Translations under genes and position numbers: made by a program
In this document: piece by piece, positions 1 through 7,957 of the stretch
Numbering within the stretch: the first letter of the stretch is position 1
Layout of the letters: the number at the start of each line of letters is the position of its first letter
NCBI GenBank assembly: GCA_934096985.1
Contig: CAKONC010000001.1
Coordinates: 186,001-250,000 of the forward strand
From: an uncultured Bacilli bacterium
GTDB lineage: Bacteria; Bacillota_I; Bacilli_A; RF39; UBA660
Reading direction: 5' to 3'
DNA: 64,000 nt
Notes under the pieces: model-generated
Database searches by the model: none
Told to the model about the DNA's origin: nothing
The model's input: only the letters and a program-made list of their open reading frames with translations

Positions 1-288
1 GTTAAATCATGTGATGTAGAAGCGTGGAGCCCAAGACAACAAAAATATTTTGAAGTAGGAAGTTGTTCTAATTTATCTGACGCTCAAGCACGTAGATTAC
101 AAATAAGAACTAAAGGTGAAAATGGAACATATTATGTTCATACATTAAATAATACAGTACTTGCTTCTCCAAGAGCACTAATTGCTTTTGTGGAAAATAA
201 TTATAATGAAGATGGTAGTATTAATATTCCAGTGGCATTAAGACCATATATGGGTGGTTTAGAAGTTATTAAACCAAATAAAAAATAA
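1..288 (+). CDS. serS: Seryl-tRNA synthetase, C-terminal part (partial)
   Basis: The window opens inside this gene; 95 codons remain before a TAA stop at 286-288. The residues match the class II motif 3 region and tail of SerS: EVGSCSNLSDAQARR, HTLNNTVLASPRALIAFVEN, then IPVALRPYMGG. Motif 3 holds the ATP-binding Arg (QARR). The enzyme charges tRNA-Ser with serine in the cytoplasm. The N-terminal tRNA-binding coiled coil and motifs 1 and 2 lie upstream of the window. A strong terminator follows directly, so this is the end of a transcription unit. The alternative, another class II synthetase, is unlikely because the ALRPYMGG tail is typical of SerS. Confidence 0.93.
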   Translation, partial: VKSCDVEAWSPRQQKYFEVGSCSNLSDAQARRLQIRTKGENGTYYVHTLNNTVLASPRALIAFVENNYNEDGSINIPVALRPYMGGLEVIKPNKK

Positions 289-296
289 TTAATTTT

Positions 297-324
297 GAGT
301 ATGAATTACATACTCTTTTTTTTT
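297..324 (+). terminator. Rho-independent terminator after serS
   Basis: A 7-bp perfect stem (GAGTATG at 297-303, CATACTC at 309-315) with a 5-nt loop is followed by a run of eight to nine T. It starts nine bases after the serS stop. Confidence 0.9.
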
Positions 325-892
325 ACTTAAAATTAAGATGTAAAGAACTGTTATGAGAGATTATTATTTATGAGATAGAAATTTATCATATAAAGCATAT
401 CTTTATTTAATGACCGGGACTATTTTATGGATAGACTTTGTGCAATTAATAAAGAAAGTAGGAATGGTATAAGCTCAATAATAAAAGAATAACCTCATTT
501 CTTGGAAAAAAAGAAACGAGGTTCATATCAAATTTCTTTATTTTTTTCAGCAATGCCACTTTATGTTTAATTTTTTTAAAGAGGACAAACTAGAATTGCT
601 CATGTGATATTGAAAATTATAACGGAAATATATCTGTGGGTACCCTTGAGAATATTAGCAGATGTTTAAAAGTAGAATATAATAATGAATATGTTTCTTT
701 TAACAGTGTTATTTATACTTTAAAAGAAAATAATATTGTATTTATTAATAGTACAAGTGATGATGTTATTTATTTCAATAGAATAAGGTAATTAAATAGA
801 TAAACAACGTATAAAAACAAATAAATTTTATACATTCTTTTGACGTATAAATAAATCTATGATAGCATATTTATATAGTCACAGGTGAAGTT
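325..892. other. Gene-poor interval with decayed sequence
   Basis: About 570 bases without an intact gene. It holds an imperfect 13-bp inverted repeat (491-503 with 511-523, one mismatch, no T run after it), an ORF remnant at 594-791 without a start codon, and an 8-bp perfect inverted repeat GTATAAAA/TTTTATAC (809-816, 827-834). ACGTATAAA occurs twice (about 807 and 843), the second copy overlapping a possible -35 TTGACG (840-845) upstream of the gene at 893. Apart from these I see nothing functional. Confidence 0.5.
594..791 (+). pseudogene. ORF remnant, unrecognised
   Basis: An open frame runs from just after a TAG at 591-593 to TAA at 789-791, about 65 codons. It has no ATG, GTG or TTG start with a Shine-Dalgarno site near its beginning. 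The residues look like real protein (VGTLENISRCLKVEYNNEY, then FNSVIYTLKENNIVF), not random translation. It may be the 3' remnant of a decayed gene. No family was recognised. Confidence 0.4.
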
Positions 893-3800
893 ATGGGTAT
901 ATTAGATATTTTAAAAGATATTTTGGTTATATCAAGAATAAGTAGAAAATCAAATTTAGAAATAGAGCAATTAGTTAATTTAACTGATAATCAACTAAAA
1001 AAATTAATGAGCAATAAAGAGATTTATTTGATTGATTTAGGAAAAATATCTTCATATGATTTGCTAAAAAAACTTATTGAACTTTATAAATTTTCAAAGG
1101 ATGATTATAAAAGTGTCAGTTTACTTTTAAGTATGGCTGATGAAAAAATGTATAAAATTTTAGAAACAAGCAATGTTTCAAATATTAAAAATAACTTGTG
1201 CGAAGAAAGCATTAAAAAATTTATATCAGAGCCTTCATATACAATAGATATTAATTTATTTTCTGAAGAATTTATAAAGGAACACGATGATATTTTTCTA
1301 GTTAATACGCTTCCGGAAGATATCAGAAAAAAATATTATGAAAAGAAGATTACTGAAAAAGATTTGTTAGATAATATTGAAGTATTGTGTAAGGTAAAAT
1401 ATCAAAATATAATTTTAGATAACGTAAATTATAAAGATGATAATTCTAAAAATTTTATTTTAAAACTAGGATTAGATGGTTTAGAAAAAATTACTAGCAA
1501 TTTAGGAGCAAATTTTTATCGTATTTATAACGATCAAAACAAAATGGAAGAAATGTGTAAATTCCTAGAGCAAAAAAATCCGAATGATTATTATATAGGT
1601 GTTGTAAATTATTTATATACTGATGAAGAGTTTTTAAGTGCTTTAGGTATTCAGCAATTTAATAATGAACTGAATTTTTATGGTCAATATTATCTTGAAG
1701 AAATAAATAAAAATAATATTAATAAAATAGATTTAACAAATTATTTTAATAAAGTTTTTTCTGATTATCAAAGAGAAAGTAGTTTTTATAATTTTATGAA
1801 AAATATGATAACTATTTTATCAAGAAATGAAACTATAAATAGTACTGAAGAATTATTTGAAAAAGTGGCAGTAGCTACAGCTAAAGAAAAAGGAGATAAT
1901 TCACAAGAATTTACTAGTGAATTCATAAAAACTCATCAGCAATATTTTTTGCCAAATGATGCTCCAGATACACTTAAAGAAAAATTTTATAATAAATCTC
2001 TAACATATAAAGATGTATTAGATAATCTTGCATATTTTTCTAATACGAATATATCATTAGCTTTTTTTGATGAAACAGATAATCGATGTGGTTTATTTGA
2101 TAATAATCTTTTTCTAAAGATGCTTCAGATTTGTGATGGTAATTTAAAGAGTATAAATTGTACTTTTTTCGAAACCTTTTTGTCACGATCAGACTCTAAC
2201 ATACGTTATATATCCTCATATGATGATTTTTTGTCATTAACAGAAAAGTATTATATGAGTAATGGTATACCAATCAAAGATTTTGAGATTTTAAAAAAGA
2301 TTGGTTTTAATAAAAGTTATTTAGACGAAATCGAAGAAAATATTAAAAATTATAATCTACAAAAAGATAACATCAAGTGTGATCTTCGTCTTTTTACTAA
2401 TAATATTATGAAAAAATTTGATATTAATATTATAAAAGCACTTATGACTTATTACCATAGTGGAGCTGTTTCTTTATTAATAAATTATAGCAATGATGAT
2501 GTAATTGTAAATAAAATTAATACTTTGCTAGCACTATTAAGTAAAAGCGATAATAATTTTATTAATGGTAAAAATATAAATTATATTATTCTTTCATTTG
2601 ACAAATGTAGAAGTCTTTTTGATAGTATTATAAAAAATAATACTGTTTTAAATGAAGTACAAATAAAAAACTTAAATGATATTTTAGCTAATAGAAATAA
2701 ATATAATATAGAAAATATTGAGCAGTTAACAAATTACAGTACATATAAGAAAAAAATATTAAATGAAAAACTTGAAAGTAGTAATTTGACCGATGTACAA
2801 TCTGCGATTACTGAATGTTTGTTTTCAATCGACAGAGAATCAATTATTGATTTAAATTCTGTTTATGGTATTTTTAAAGATAAAATGTATCTAAAAAAAA
2901 TACAGCCATATTTACCTGTTGATATTGCTGCTGCATTAGAAATAATAAAAGAGGTTTATAATAACTCTGATATTAATAATTTAAAAGCAATATTTGATAA
3001 TTGTATGGAGTTAGGAAATGTTGGTATTAATGCTGTACAAATTAAAACAGCTCTTCGAAATGCATATGAAAAACTTTATATTAGTGAATTATTTAAAGGT
3101 GAAGGAAATAGGGAATACTATATAAATGGGGTTAATAGTGATATATGTACTCATAATGTAAATGGTGAAAAAATTTCATCAGAAAATACTATTAAAGTAG
3201 TTGAACTTAATGACAAGCCATTTAAATTAATAGTGCATCATATATTTGTTGGTTCACCAGATCCTTTGTTTAAAGATATTCCTAGTAGAATAATTAAAAA
3301 TCCTGAAATTTGGAATACTAAAGAGGGAGCAACTACATTATCTACTACCATAATTTCAAATTCTTGTATTAAAACATTTGGTGTAAATCAACCAGGGTCC
3401 CATATATATTATGGATTTAATGAATTACCATTTGATGTTTTAAGAGGTACTTTTCCAGCAGATGCAGGTACTTTACATGGAGGAGGCCAACTTGAGGCAT
3501 TAAGTGGTGCCTACCAAATAAATACACTAGATTATTTAATTAATGTTACAACTGCTCATTCACCTTATAATGAAATTGTATTAATGCGAAGAAGTCCTAT
3601 TAAAAATAAATTTGATGGTAGAATTCAACCTAATTGTATTGTTACTTTTGATGATAACATTGATGAATATACAAAATTAGCGGCTCAATATTTTAATGTT
3701 CCAATTTATAAAATTAATTATAATAAGTATTGGGAAATTAATAGGCAAAACATTGATAAATATTTAAATGGAAAAATAGAAAAATTTGATAATGATGATA

Positions 3801-4051
3801 TAGAAATGATTTTTTCTACTGATTTTGGAAGTTTAAATAGAAATGTAAACAAAGTAGAAATGTGTATTCAACTATTAAAAAAAGCACTAAATGAAAATCT
3901 AATAAATAATGAACAATATTATGATAGGGTGCAACATATTTTAGATTATGTTGAGGAGAATGGTATAATAATACAACCAGATGATTTAATCAAACTTAAT
4001 AGCATTTTAAGTAATAGAATTGAGGTGAATGAAAATGAACTTACAAAATGA
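893..4051 (+). CDS. Large protein of unknown function with duplicated module
   Basis: 1052 residues, soluble (no signal peptide or membrane segment), very rich in Asn, Ile and Lys. The ATG at 893 has an AGGTGA Shine-Dalgarno five bases upstream. A module occurs twice, at about residues 125-170 (EEFIKEHDDIFLVNTLPEDI) and 343-387 (SEFIKTHQQYFLPNDAPDTL), each continuing with a (Y/F)Y.K..T.KD.LDN pattern. The C-terminal part, about 780-960, looks like a separate domain: VHHIFVGSPDP, then LSTTIISNSCIKTFG, GTLHGGG, PYNEIVLMRR and a Phe-Asn-Val-Pro-Ile segment. A similar order of motifs occurs at the C terminus of the protein at 23684-24904. A 56-codon ORF overlaps its 3' end. I do not recognise the family. 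The repeats plus a C-terminal domain would fit an effector or polyvalent protein, but that is only a guess. Confidence 0.75.
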   Translation: MGILDILKDILVISRISRKSNLEIEQLVNLTDNQLKKLMSNKEIYLIDLGKISSYDLLKKLIELYKFSKDDYKSVSLLLSMADEKMYKILETSNVSNIKNNLCEESIKKFISEPSYTIDINLFSEEFIKEHDDIFLVNTLPEDIRKKYYEKKITEKDLLDNIEVLCKVKYQNIILDNVNYKDDNSKNFILKLGLDGLEKITSNLGANFYRIYNDQNKMEEMCKFLEQKNPNDYYIGVVNYLYTDEEFLSALGIQQFNNELNFYGQYYLEEINKNNINKIDLTNYFNKVFSDYQRESSFYNFMKNMITILSRNETINSTEELFEKVAVATAKEKGDNSQEFTSEFIKTHQQYFLPNDAPDTLKEKFYNKSLTYKDVLDNLAYFSNTNISLAFFDETDNRCGLFDNNLFLKMLQICDGNLKSINCTFFETFLSRSDSNIRYISSYDDFLSLTEKYYMSNGIPIKDFEILKKIGFNKSYLDEIEENIKNYNLQKDNIKCDLRLFTNNIMKKFDINIIKALMTYYHSGAVSLLINYSNDDVIVNKINTLLALLSKSDNNFINGKNINYIILSFDKCRSLFDSIIKNNTVLNEVQIKNLNDILANRNKYNIENIEQLTNYSTYKKKILNEKLESSNLTDVQSAITECLFSIDRESIIDLNSVYGIFKDKMYLKKIQPYLPVDIAAALEIIKEVYNNSDINNLKAIFDNCMELGNVGINAVQIKTALRNAYEKLYISELFKGEGNREYYINGVNSDICTHNVNGEKISSENTIKVVELNDKPFKLIVHHIFVGSPDPLFKDIPSRIIKNPEIWNTKEGATTLSTTIISNSCIKTFGVNQPGSHIYYGFNELPFDVLRGTFPADAGTLHGGGQLEALSGAYQINTLDYLINVTTAHSPYNEIVLMRRSPIKNKFDGRIQPNCIVTFDDNIDEYTKLAAQYFNVPIYKINYNKYWEINRQNIDKYLNGKIEKFDNDDIEMIFSTDFGSLNRNVNKVEMCIQLLKKALNENLINNEQYYDRVQHILDYVEENGIIIQPDDLIKLNSILSNRIEVNENELTK

Positions 4052-4205
4052 TGAACTAACAAAAGATGAAAAACTTGTTTATCTATTAAATAAAATCGAA
4101 GAAGATAGCAATTGTAATCCTCATAAAGAAGTAATAAATGATTTAAAAATGAAACTAATATTAAAGATGAATACTGATATAGAATCTTTAGATGATAAAA
4201 ATTAA
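4035..4205 (+). CDS. Small hypothetical protein (56 aa)
   Basis: The ATG at 4035 lies inside the last codons of the large gene before it, in another frame, with a clear GAGGTG Shine-Dalgarno (4022-4027) seven bases upstream. This suggests translational coupling. The product is 56 residues, charged and predicted mostly helical (DELTKDEKLVYLLNKIEED in the N-terminal half), with no membrane segment. No family was recognised. The overlap and strong ribosome site make it a likely partner of the 1052-residue protein. Confidence 0.6.
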   Translation: MNLQNDELTKDEKLVYLLNKIEEDSNCNPHKEVINDLKMKLILKMNTDIESLDDKN

Positions 4206-4259
4206 TTCATAATAAATGATTTAAATAGGGTTGATGTTTATTTAACACTTTACACCAAT

Positions 4260-4290
4260 TTGATATTAAAGTATAAAAATATACTATAAT
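4260..4290 (+). promoter_or_regulatory. Possible promoter with embedded palindrome
   Basis: TTGATA (4260-4265) and TATAAT (4285-4290, spacer 19) or TACTAT (4283-4288, spacer 17) flank a perfect 6-4-6 palindrome, AGTATA-AAAA-TATACT (4270-4285). The palindrome sits where a repressor would block polymerase. A weak hairpin (GAGTTT/AAGCTC) with a T run follows near 4364-4385. Transcript and repressor are inferred. Confidence 0.4.
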
Positions 4291-4385
4291 TAATGGATGT
4301 TATAATACTTAACTTAATCATACATGGGTGGAATTGAAAAAATAGTTCCTAAGAAATAACTTGAGTTTAAAAGCTCATTTTTTTC

Positions 4386-4414
4386 TTGCAATTTTTTAAT
4401 ATAATATTTATAAT
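4386..4414 (+). promoter_or_regulatory. SigA-type promoter of the PanA-like operon
   Basis: TTGCAA (4386-4391), a 17-bp spacer and a perfect TATAAT (4409-4414). Transcription would start near 4421, upstream of the AAGGAG site and ATG at 4446. The promoter overlaps an in-frame upstream ATG at 4386, which argues against that ATG as the start. Confidence 0.75.
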
Positions 4415-4445
4415 GTGTTTTAGGCAGTACGTAATAAGGAGAAAT

Positions 4446-4922
4446 ATGTTAACAGCAAAGGACGTGGCAGAATACTTTCTTTCTAAAGATCCAAATAAAA
4501 AAATATTTAACAAAAATATTATGATTTATAATGGAATAAGATTTTATGAAGGAAATGTAAAATTAAATAAGTATCTATTTTTATCTCAAGTTGTATATCT
4601 AGCAAAATATGGAAAAAAATTATTTGAAGATGATTTTATTGCTTATGATAATGGACCTGTAATTGAAAAAATAAGAAATCTTTATGTAAGACTTAAAGGA
4701 CGTAATAGTCATATTAATTTACAAACTAAAATTTTTTTAGACAAAATATATTTGTCACTTGAAAATGCAACAACACAGGAACTAATTGAAATAAGTCATG
4801 AAGATCCAGAATGGCAACGCTTAAAAAATGTGACCCATAAAAATATGAAAATGGATGTTGAAAGTAATATCAAAGAATATAAAGAAAGATATGAAGGATT
4901 AATAAAAGCCTTAAAAATATGA
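4446..4922 (+). CDS. Panacea-domain (DUF4065-like) probable antitoxin
   Basis: 158 residues from the ATG at 4446, chosen because AAGGAG lies just upstream and a consensus promoter covers the earlier ATG. The core KLNKYLFLSQVVYLAKYGKK followed by LFEDDFIAYDNGPVIEKI matches the Panacea/SocA-like domain pattern (Leu-Leu-Tyr helix, Gly-(K)-x-Leu-Phe-x-Asp, then a (Y/N)GPV turn). Panacea domains are known as antitoxins that neutralise many unrelated toxins when encoded next to them. Its TGA overlaps the ATG of the next gene (ATGA), so the two are probably translationally coupled. Other members of the domain family act as adaptors for proteolysis, as SocA does. The family call is from motif memory; the antitoxin role comes from the gene pair. 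Confidence 0.7.
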   Translation: MLTAKDVAEYFLSKDPNKKIFNKNIMIYNGIRFYEGNVKLNKYLFLSQVVYLAKYGKKLFEDDFIAYDNGPVIEKIRNLYVRLKGRNSHINLQTKIFLDKIYLSLENATTQELIEISHEDPEWQRLKNVTHKNMKMDVESNIKEYKERYEGLIKALKI

Positions 4923-5356
4923 TTAATAAATTAAAAGTTGGTCAAGTGTTATGGCTTAAAGTGAGGTATCAGAGTAATTTGGTATCTATGACTAAACATC
5001 CTATGCTTATAGCAAAAATAAAATATGGTTATATTGAAGTTATTGCATTAGATAAAATAAAAGGAAAATTACAAAATTTATATTATCCATATAATTATTT
5101 TATTGATTCGGATAATCCTAAAGAGACTGTTTTATATGAAGATAGTTATGCTCAGTTAAATACAAAATTAACTATAGAGTTTTTTCCAGAATTACTATTA
5201 TTTAGAAAAACTACGTCAGTTTTATCAAAAGTAAAATTAAATGAATTATTAAAGGCTTATAGAAAATATCAAAGAAAATATGGGATAAAAAGTGAAAGAA
5301 TAATTTATATGTCAAAAAAAGATATTCAAAAATTTAATTACTATTGTTTTAAATAA
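4919..5356 (+). CDS. Putative toxin partner of the PanA-like protein
   Basis: 145 residues, basic, no membrane segment. It overlaps the PanA-like gene by 4 nt (ATGA). The N-terminal KVGQVLWLKVRYQ followed by KHPMLIAKIKYGYIEVIALD resembles the first strands of MazF/PemK-type SH3-barrel toxins (Gly-x-Val-x-Trp, then HP-x-Leu-Ile). The C-terminal half (KLNELLKAYRKYQRKYGI) is helical and very basic. I infer a toxin because of its place directly after a Panacea-domain gene. The resemblance to MazF is weak and covers only the first 50 residues. If it is not a toxin, it could be a nucleic-acid-binding adaptor. Confidence 0.5.
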   Translation: MINKLKVGQVLWLKVRYQSNLVSMTKHPMLIAKIKYGYIEVIALDKIKGKLQNLYYPYNYFIDSDNPKETVLYEDSYAQLNTKLTIEFFPELLLFRKTTSVLSKVKLNELLKAYRKYQRKYGIKSERIIYMSKKDIQKFNYYCFK

Positions 5357-5391
5357 TAAAATATGCTAAATTAAATGTAATTGGAAGGTTT

Positions 5392-5607
5392 ATGGAAAAT
5401 TTAATTGGTTATAAAAATAAATTAATTGGTATTAGAAATGAAATCCTTGAGTCGTTAAAAAGTGCAGAAAGTAAAGATGAAATGAGAAATTTTTTAATAA
5501 AACTTCATAATGTAAATGAAAGAATTAAAAATGTAGAAATTAAAATTCAAGAAGAACAAAGAGAAAGTCAAAGAAGTGGTAGTAGTCATTTTGGACTATT
5601 TAAATAA
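5392..5607 (+). CDS. Small coiled-coil protein (71 aa)
   Basis: 71 residues with a GGAAGG site upstream of the ATG. The sequence is mostly one long amphipathic helix (two segments, about residues 5-25 and 30-60, rich in Lys, Glu and Leu), ending in a Ser/Gly-rich tail. It follows the putative toxin by 35 nt and precedes the only clear terminator of this group, so it probably belongs to the same transcript. No family was recognised. Confidence 0.55.
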   Translation: MENLIGYKNKLIGIRNEILESLKSAESKDEMRNFLIKLHNVNERIKNVEIKIQEEQRESQRSGSSHFGLFK

Positions 5608-5669
5608 AAATTTATAAAAGATTACTTAGAAAAATGTCGAAAAAGCAAACCTACATATCTTTAATTATT

Positions 5670-5697
5670 AAACTCAAATTTTGAGTTTATTTTTTTG
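5670..5697 (+). terminator. Terminator after the PanA-like operon
   Basis: Perfect 8-bp stem (AAACTCAA/TTGAGTTT) with a 3-nt loop, then a T tract at 5690-5697. Confidence 0.85.
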
Positions 5698-5705
5698 TAA
5701 GTGCA

Positions 5706-5733
5706 TTGACAAAACTATAAATGATGATATAAT
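5706..5733 (+). promoter_or_regulatory. SigA promoter of the MarR-ABC operon
   Basis: Perfect TTGACA (5706-5711), 16-bp spacer, perfect TATAAT (5728-5733). A partial dyad (CTCA near 5736 and TGAG near 5757) lies between the -10 and the ATG at 5767 and could be the MarR operator; its symmetry is imperfect. Confidence 0.8.
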
Positions 5734-5766
5734 TACTCATGTGCATAAAAAGTATGTGAGGTTTGT

Positions 5767-6216
5767 ATGAAAAGAAGTATTTTGAAAAGCGTTAAAACAT
5801 TTCACCAACTAGTTATTAATAGTATGGGAGTTAGGAATATGCCAAAATATCCAAATGTTACAACTACCCAAATTGAAATTATGGAATATATTATAAATAG
5901 CCCTAAAAAATATGCACTTCAAAAAGAATTTGAAAAGGTATTAGGACTTTCTAGAGCTACGGTTTCAAGTGTTTTAATAACGATGGAAAAAAATGGTTTA
6001 ATTGTAAGAATTACTGACAATAATGATACTAGAACTAAAAAAATAGTTTTAAGTAATAATGCTCAAAAAGTATTTGAAAGTAGTAAAGAAAAAATTGAAA
6101 GTCTTGAAAAAAAATGTATTAGTGGAATAAATGAAGAAGATTTAAATACATTTATAAAGGTTTTATCTAAAATGACAGAAAATTTGAAGGAGGAAACAGA
6201 TGTTAAAATTATTTAA
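5767..6216 (+). CDS. MarR-family transcriptional regulator
   Basis: 149 residues. The winged-helix region is visible: TTTQIEIMEYIINSPKKYAL, then FEKVLGLSRATVSSVLITME (recognition helix, about residues 58-80), then a wing with NDNNDTRTKKIVLS. The C-terminal helix (about 110-145) would form the dimer. It is the first gene of an operon with two ABC exporter half-subunits and overlaps the first by 17 nt. By analogy with other MarR-ABC operons it probably represses the operon and is released by the exported compound. The ligand cannot be told from sequence. Confidence 0.9.
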   Translation: MKRSILKSVKTFHQLVINSMGVRNMPKYPNVTTTQIEIMEYIINSPKKYALQKEFEKVLGLSRATVSSVLITMEKNGLIVRITDNNDTRTKKIVLSNNAQKVFESSKEKIESLEKKCISGINEEDLNTFIKVLSKMTENLKEETDVKII

Positions 6217-7957
6217 AAATTTAAGAAAAAAAGATTATTTACTTATTTTGGTATGTGCAATAATTATTTTCTTAGAAGTTTGGTTAGAATTAAAAATGCC
6301 AGATTATATGAGTAATATAACAGTTCTTGTTCAAACTGAAGGTAGTAAAATGCGTGAGATACTAAAAAATGGTGGACACATGCTTTTATGTGCTTTTGGT
6401 TCTTTAATTGGAGCTGTTATAACAAGCTATATATTAACTTATGTATCAACCACATTTTCTAAAAATGTTAGGAAAAAAGTGTTTTCAAAAACTATGGATT
6501 TATCAACTGCAGAGGTAAAAAAATTTTCTGTAAGTAGTTTGATTACAAGAACTACAAATGACGTAAGTCAAATTGAGATGTTTTTATCAATGGGATTATC
6601 ACTTTTAATGAAAGCTCCAATGACTGCTGCATGGGCTATAATTAAAATATTAAATAAAAGTTGGCAATGGAGTGCTTTAACAGCATCTTGTGTTGTTGTA
6701 CTTCTTATAACAATTGGAATTATTACAAGTATTGTTATGCCAAGATTTTCTTTAGTACAAAAATTAATCGATAAAGTAAATCGTGTAACAAGAGAAAATT
6801 TAACAGGCATTAGAGTTGTACGTGCATTTAATGCTGAAAAATTTCAAGAAAATAAATTTCAAAAAGAAAATGATACACTTACAAATACTCAACTTTTCAA
6901 TCAAAAATGTTTTGCGGTATTAGAGCCAATTATGACTATGGTAATGTATACGTTAACTTTAGGTATTTACTTTATTGGTGCAAGTCTTATAAATAATGCC
7001 TTAATGACTAATAAATTAACTCTTTTTGGAGATATGGTAGTATTTTCTACTTATGCAATGCAAATAATTATGTCATTTATTATGCTTTCAATGATTTTTA
7101 TGATTTTACCAAGAGCAAATGTATCTGCACAAAGAATTAATGAAGTTCTTGATGAAAAGATAACTGTTAATGAAGGCTCATTTGACGGAAAAACAAGTGA
7201 AGTTGGAACGATAGAATTTAAAAATGTGTCATTTAAATATCCAGATGCTGATGAATATTTATTAAGAGATATTTCATTTAAGGCAGAAAAAGGCCAGACT
7301 GTTGCCTTTATAGGTTCAACGGGAAGTGGAAAAAGTACTCTTATAAATTTAGTACCAAGATTTTATGATGCCACTGATGGAGAAGTATTAATTGATGATG
7401 TAAATGTAAAAGAATATAACTTTGAAAGTTTACATAATAAACTTGGTTATGTTTCTCAAAGAGCAGTTATGTTTGATGGAACAGTTAAATCAAATGTTTC
7501 TTATGGTAAATCAAATAAAAAAATAACAACTGATAAAGTCAAAGAAGCTTTGAAAATTGCTCAAGGATATGACTTTGTTTCTAAAATGGATAAAGATATG
7601 GATTCACATATAGCATCTGGTGGAACAAATGTATCTGGAGGTCAAAAACAAAGATTATCTATTGCAAGAGCAATTGCTAAAGACCCAGAAATATATATAT
7701 TTGATGACTCTTTTTCAGCCCTTGACTATAAAACTGATTCATCACTTAGAAAGGCTTTAAAAGAAAATGCAAAAGGTGCAACAACTTTAATTGTAGCACA
7801 AAGAATTGGAACTATTCTTAATGCAGATAAGATTATTGTTCTTGATAATGGAAAGATGGTTGGCATGGGAACTCACAAAGAATTACTAAAAAATTGTGAT
7901 GTTTATAAAGAAATTGCTTATTCACAGCTTTCTAGAAAGGAGCTTGAAAATGCATAA
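6200..7957 (+). CDS. ABC exporter half-subunit, degenerate ATP site
   Basis: 585 residues: an N-terminal type I exporter membrane domain (about 15-300) and a nucleotide-binding domain (about 335-580). Walker A is GSTGSGKST (near 373), the signature VSGGQKQRL, and Walker B IYIFDDSFSALD. The catalytic Glu after Walker B is Asp, and the switch His is Gln (IVAQRIGTI). These changes are those of the inactive-site subunit of heterodimeric exporters such as TM287/288, LmrCD and BmrCD. It overlaps marR and the partner gene (7950), as expected for a co-translated heterodimer that exports drugs or lipophilic compounds. Confidence 0.93.
   Translation: MLKLFKNLRKKDYLLILVCAIIIFLEVWLELKMPDYMSNITVLVQTEGSKMREILKNGGHMLLCAFGSLIGAVITSYILTYVSTTFSKNVRKKVFSKTMDLSTAEVKKFSVSSLITRTTNDVSQIEMFLSMGLSLLMKAPMTAAWAIIKILNKSWQWSALTASCVVVLLITIGIITSIVMPRFSLVQKLIDKVNRVTRENLTGIRVVRAFNAEKFQENKFQKENDTLTNTQLFNQKCFAVLEPIMTMVMYTLTLGIYFIGASLINNALMTNKLTLFGDMVVFSTYAMQIIMSFIMLSMIFMILPRANVSAQRINEVLDEKITVNEGSFDGKTSEVGTIEFKNVSFKYPDADEYLLRDISFKAEKGQTVAFIGSTGSGKSTLINLVPRFYDATDGEVLIDDVNVKEYNFESLHNKLGYVSQRAVMFDGTVKSNVSYGKSNKKITTDKVKEALKIAQGYDFVSKMDKDMDSHIASGGTNVSGGQKQRLSIARAIAKDPEIYIFDDSFSALDYKTDSSLRKALKENAKGATTLIVAQRIGTILNADKIIVLDNGKMVGMGTHKELLKNCDVYKEIAYSQLSRKELENA

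Noticed and set aside
4315..4385. T-box-like GGGTGGAATTG followed by a hairpin and T run upstream of the PanA-like gene
   Set aside because: The leader is only about 90 nt, there is no stem I or specifier, and the downstream gene is not an amino acid gene. The hairpin is weak.
4386..4445. Upstream in-frame ATG extending the PanA-like protein by 20 residues
   Set aside because: It lies on the -35/-10 region of a consensus promoter and has no ribosome site, whereas the ATG at 4446 has one.
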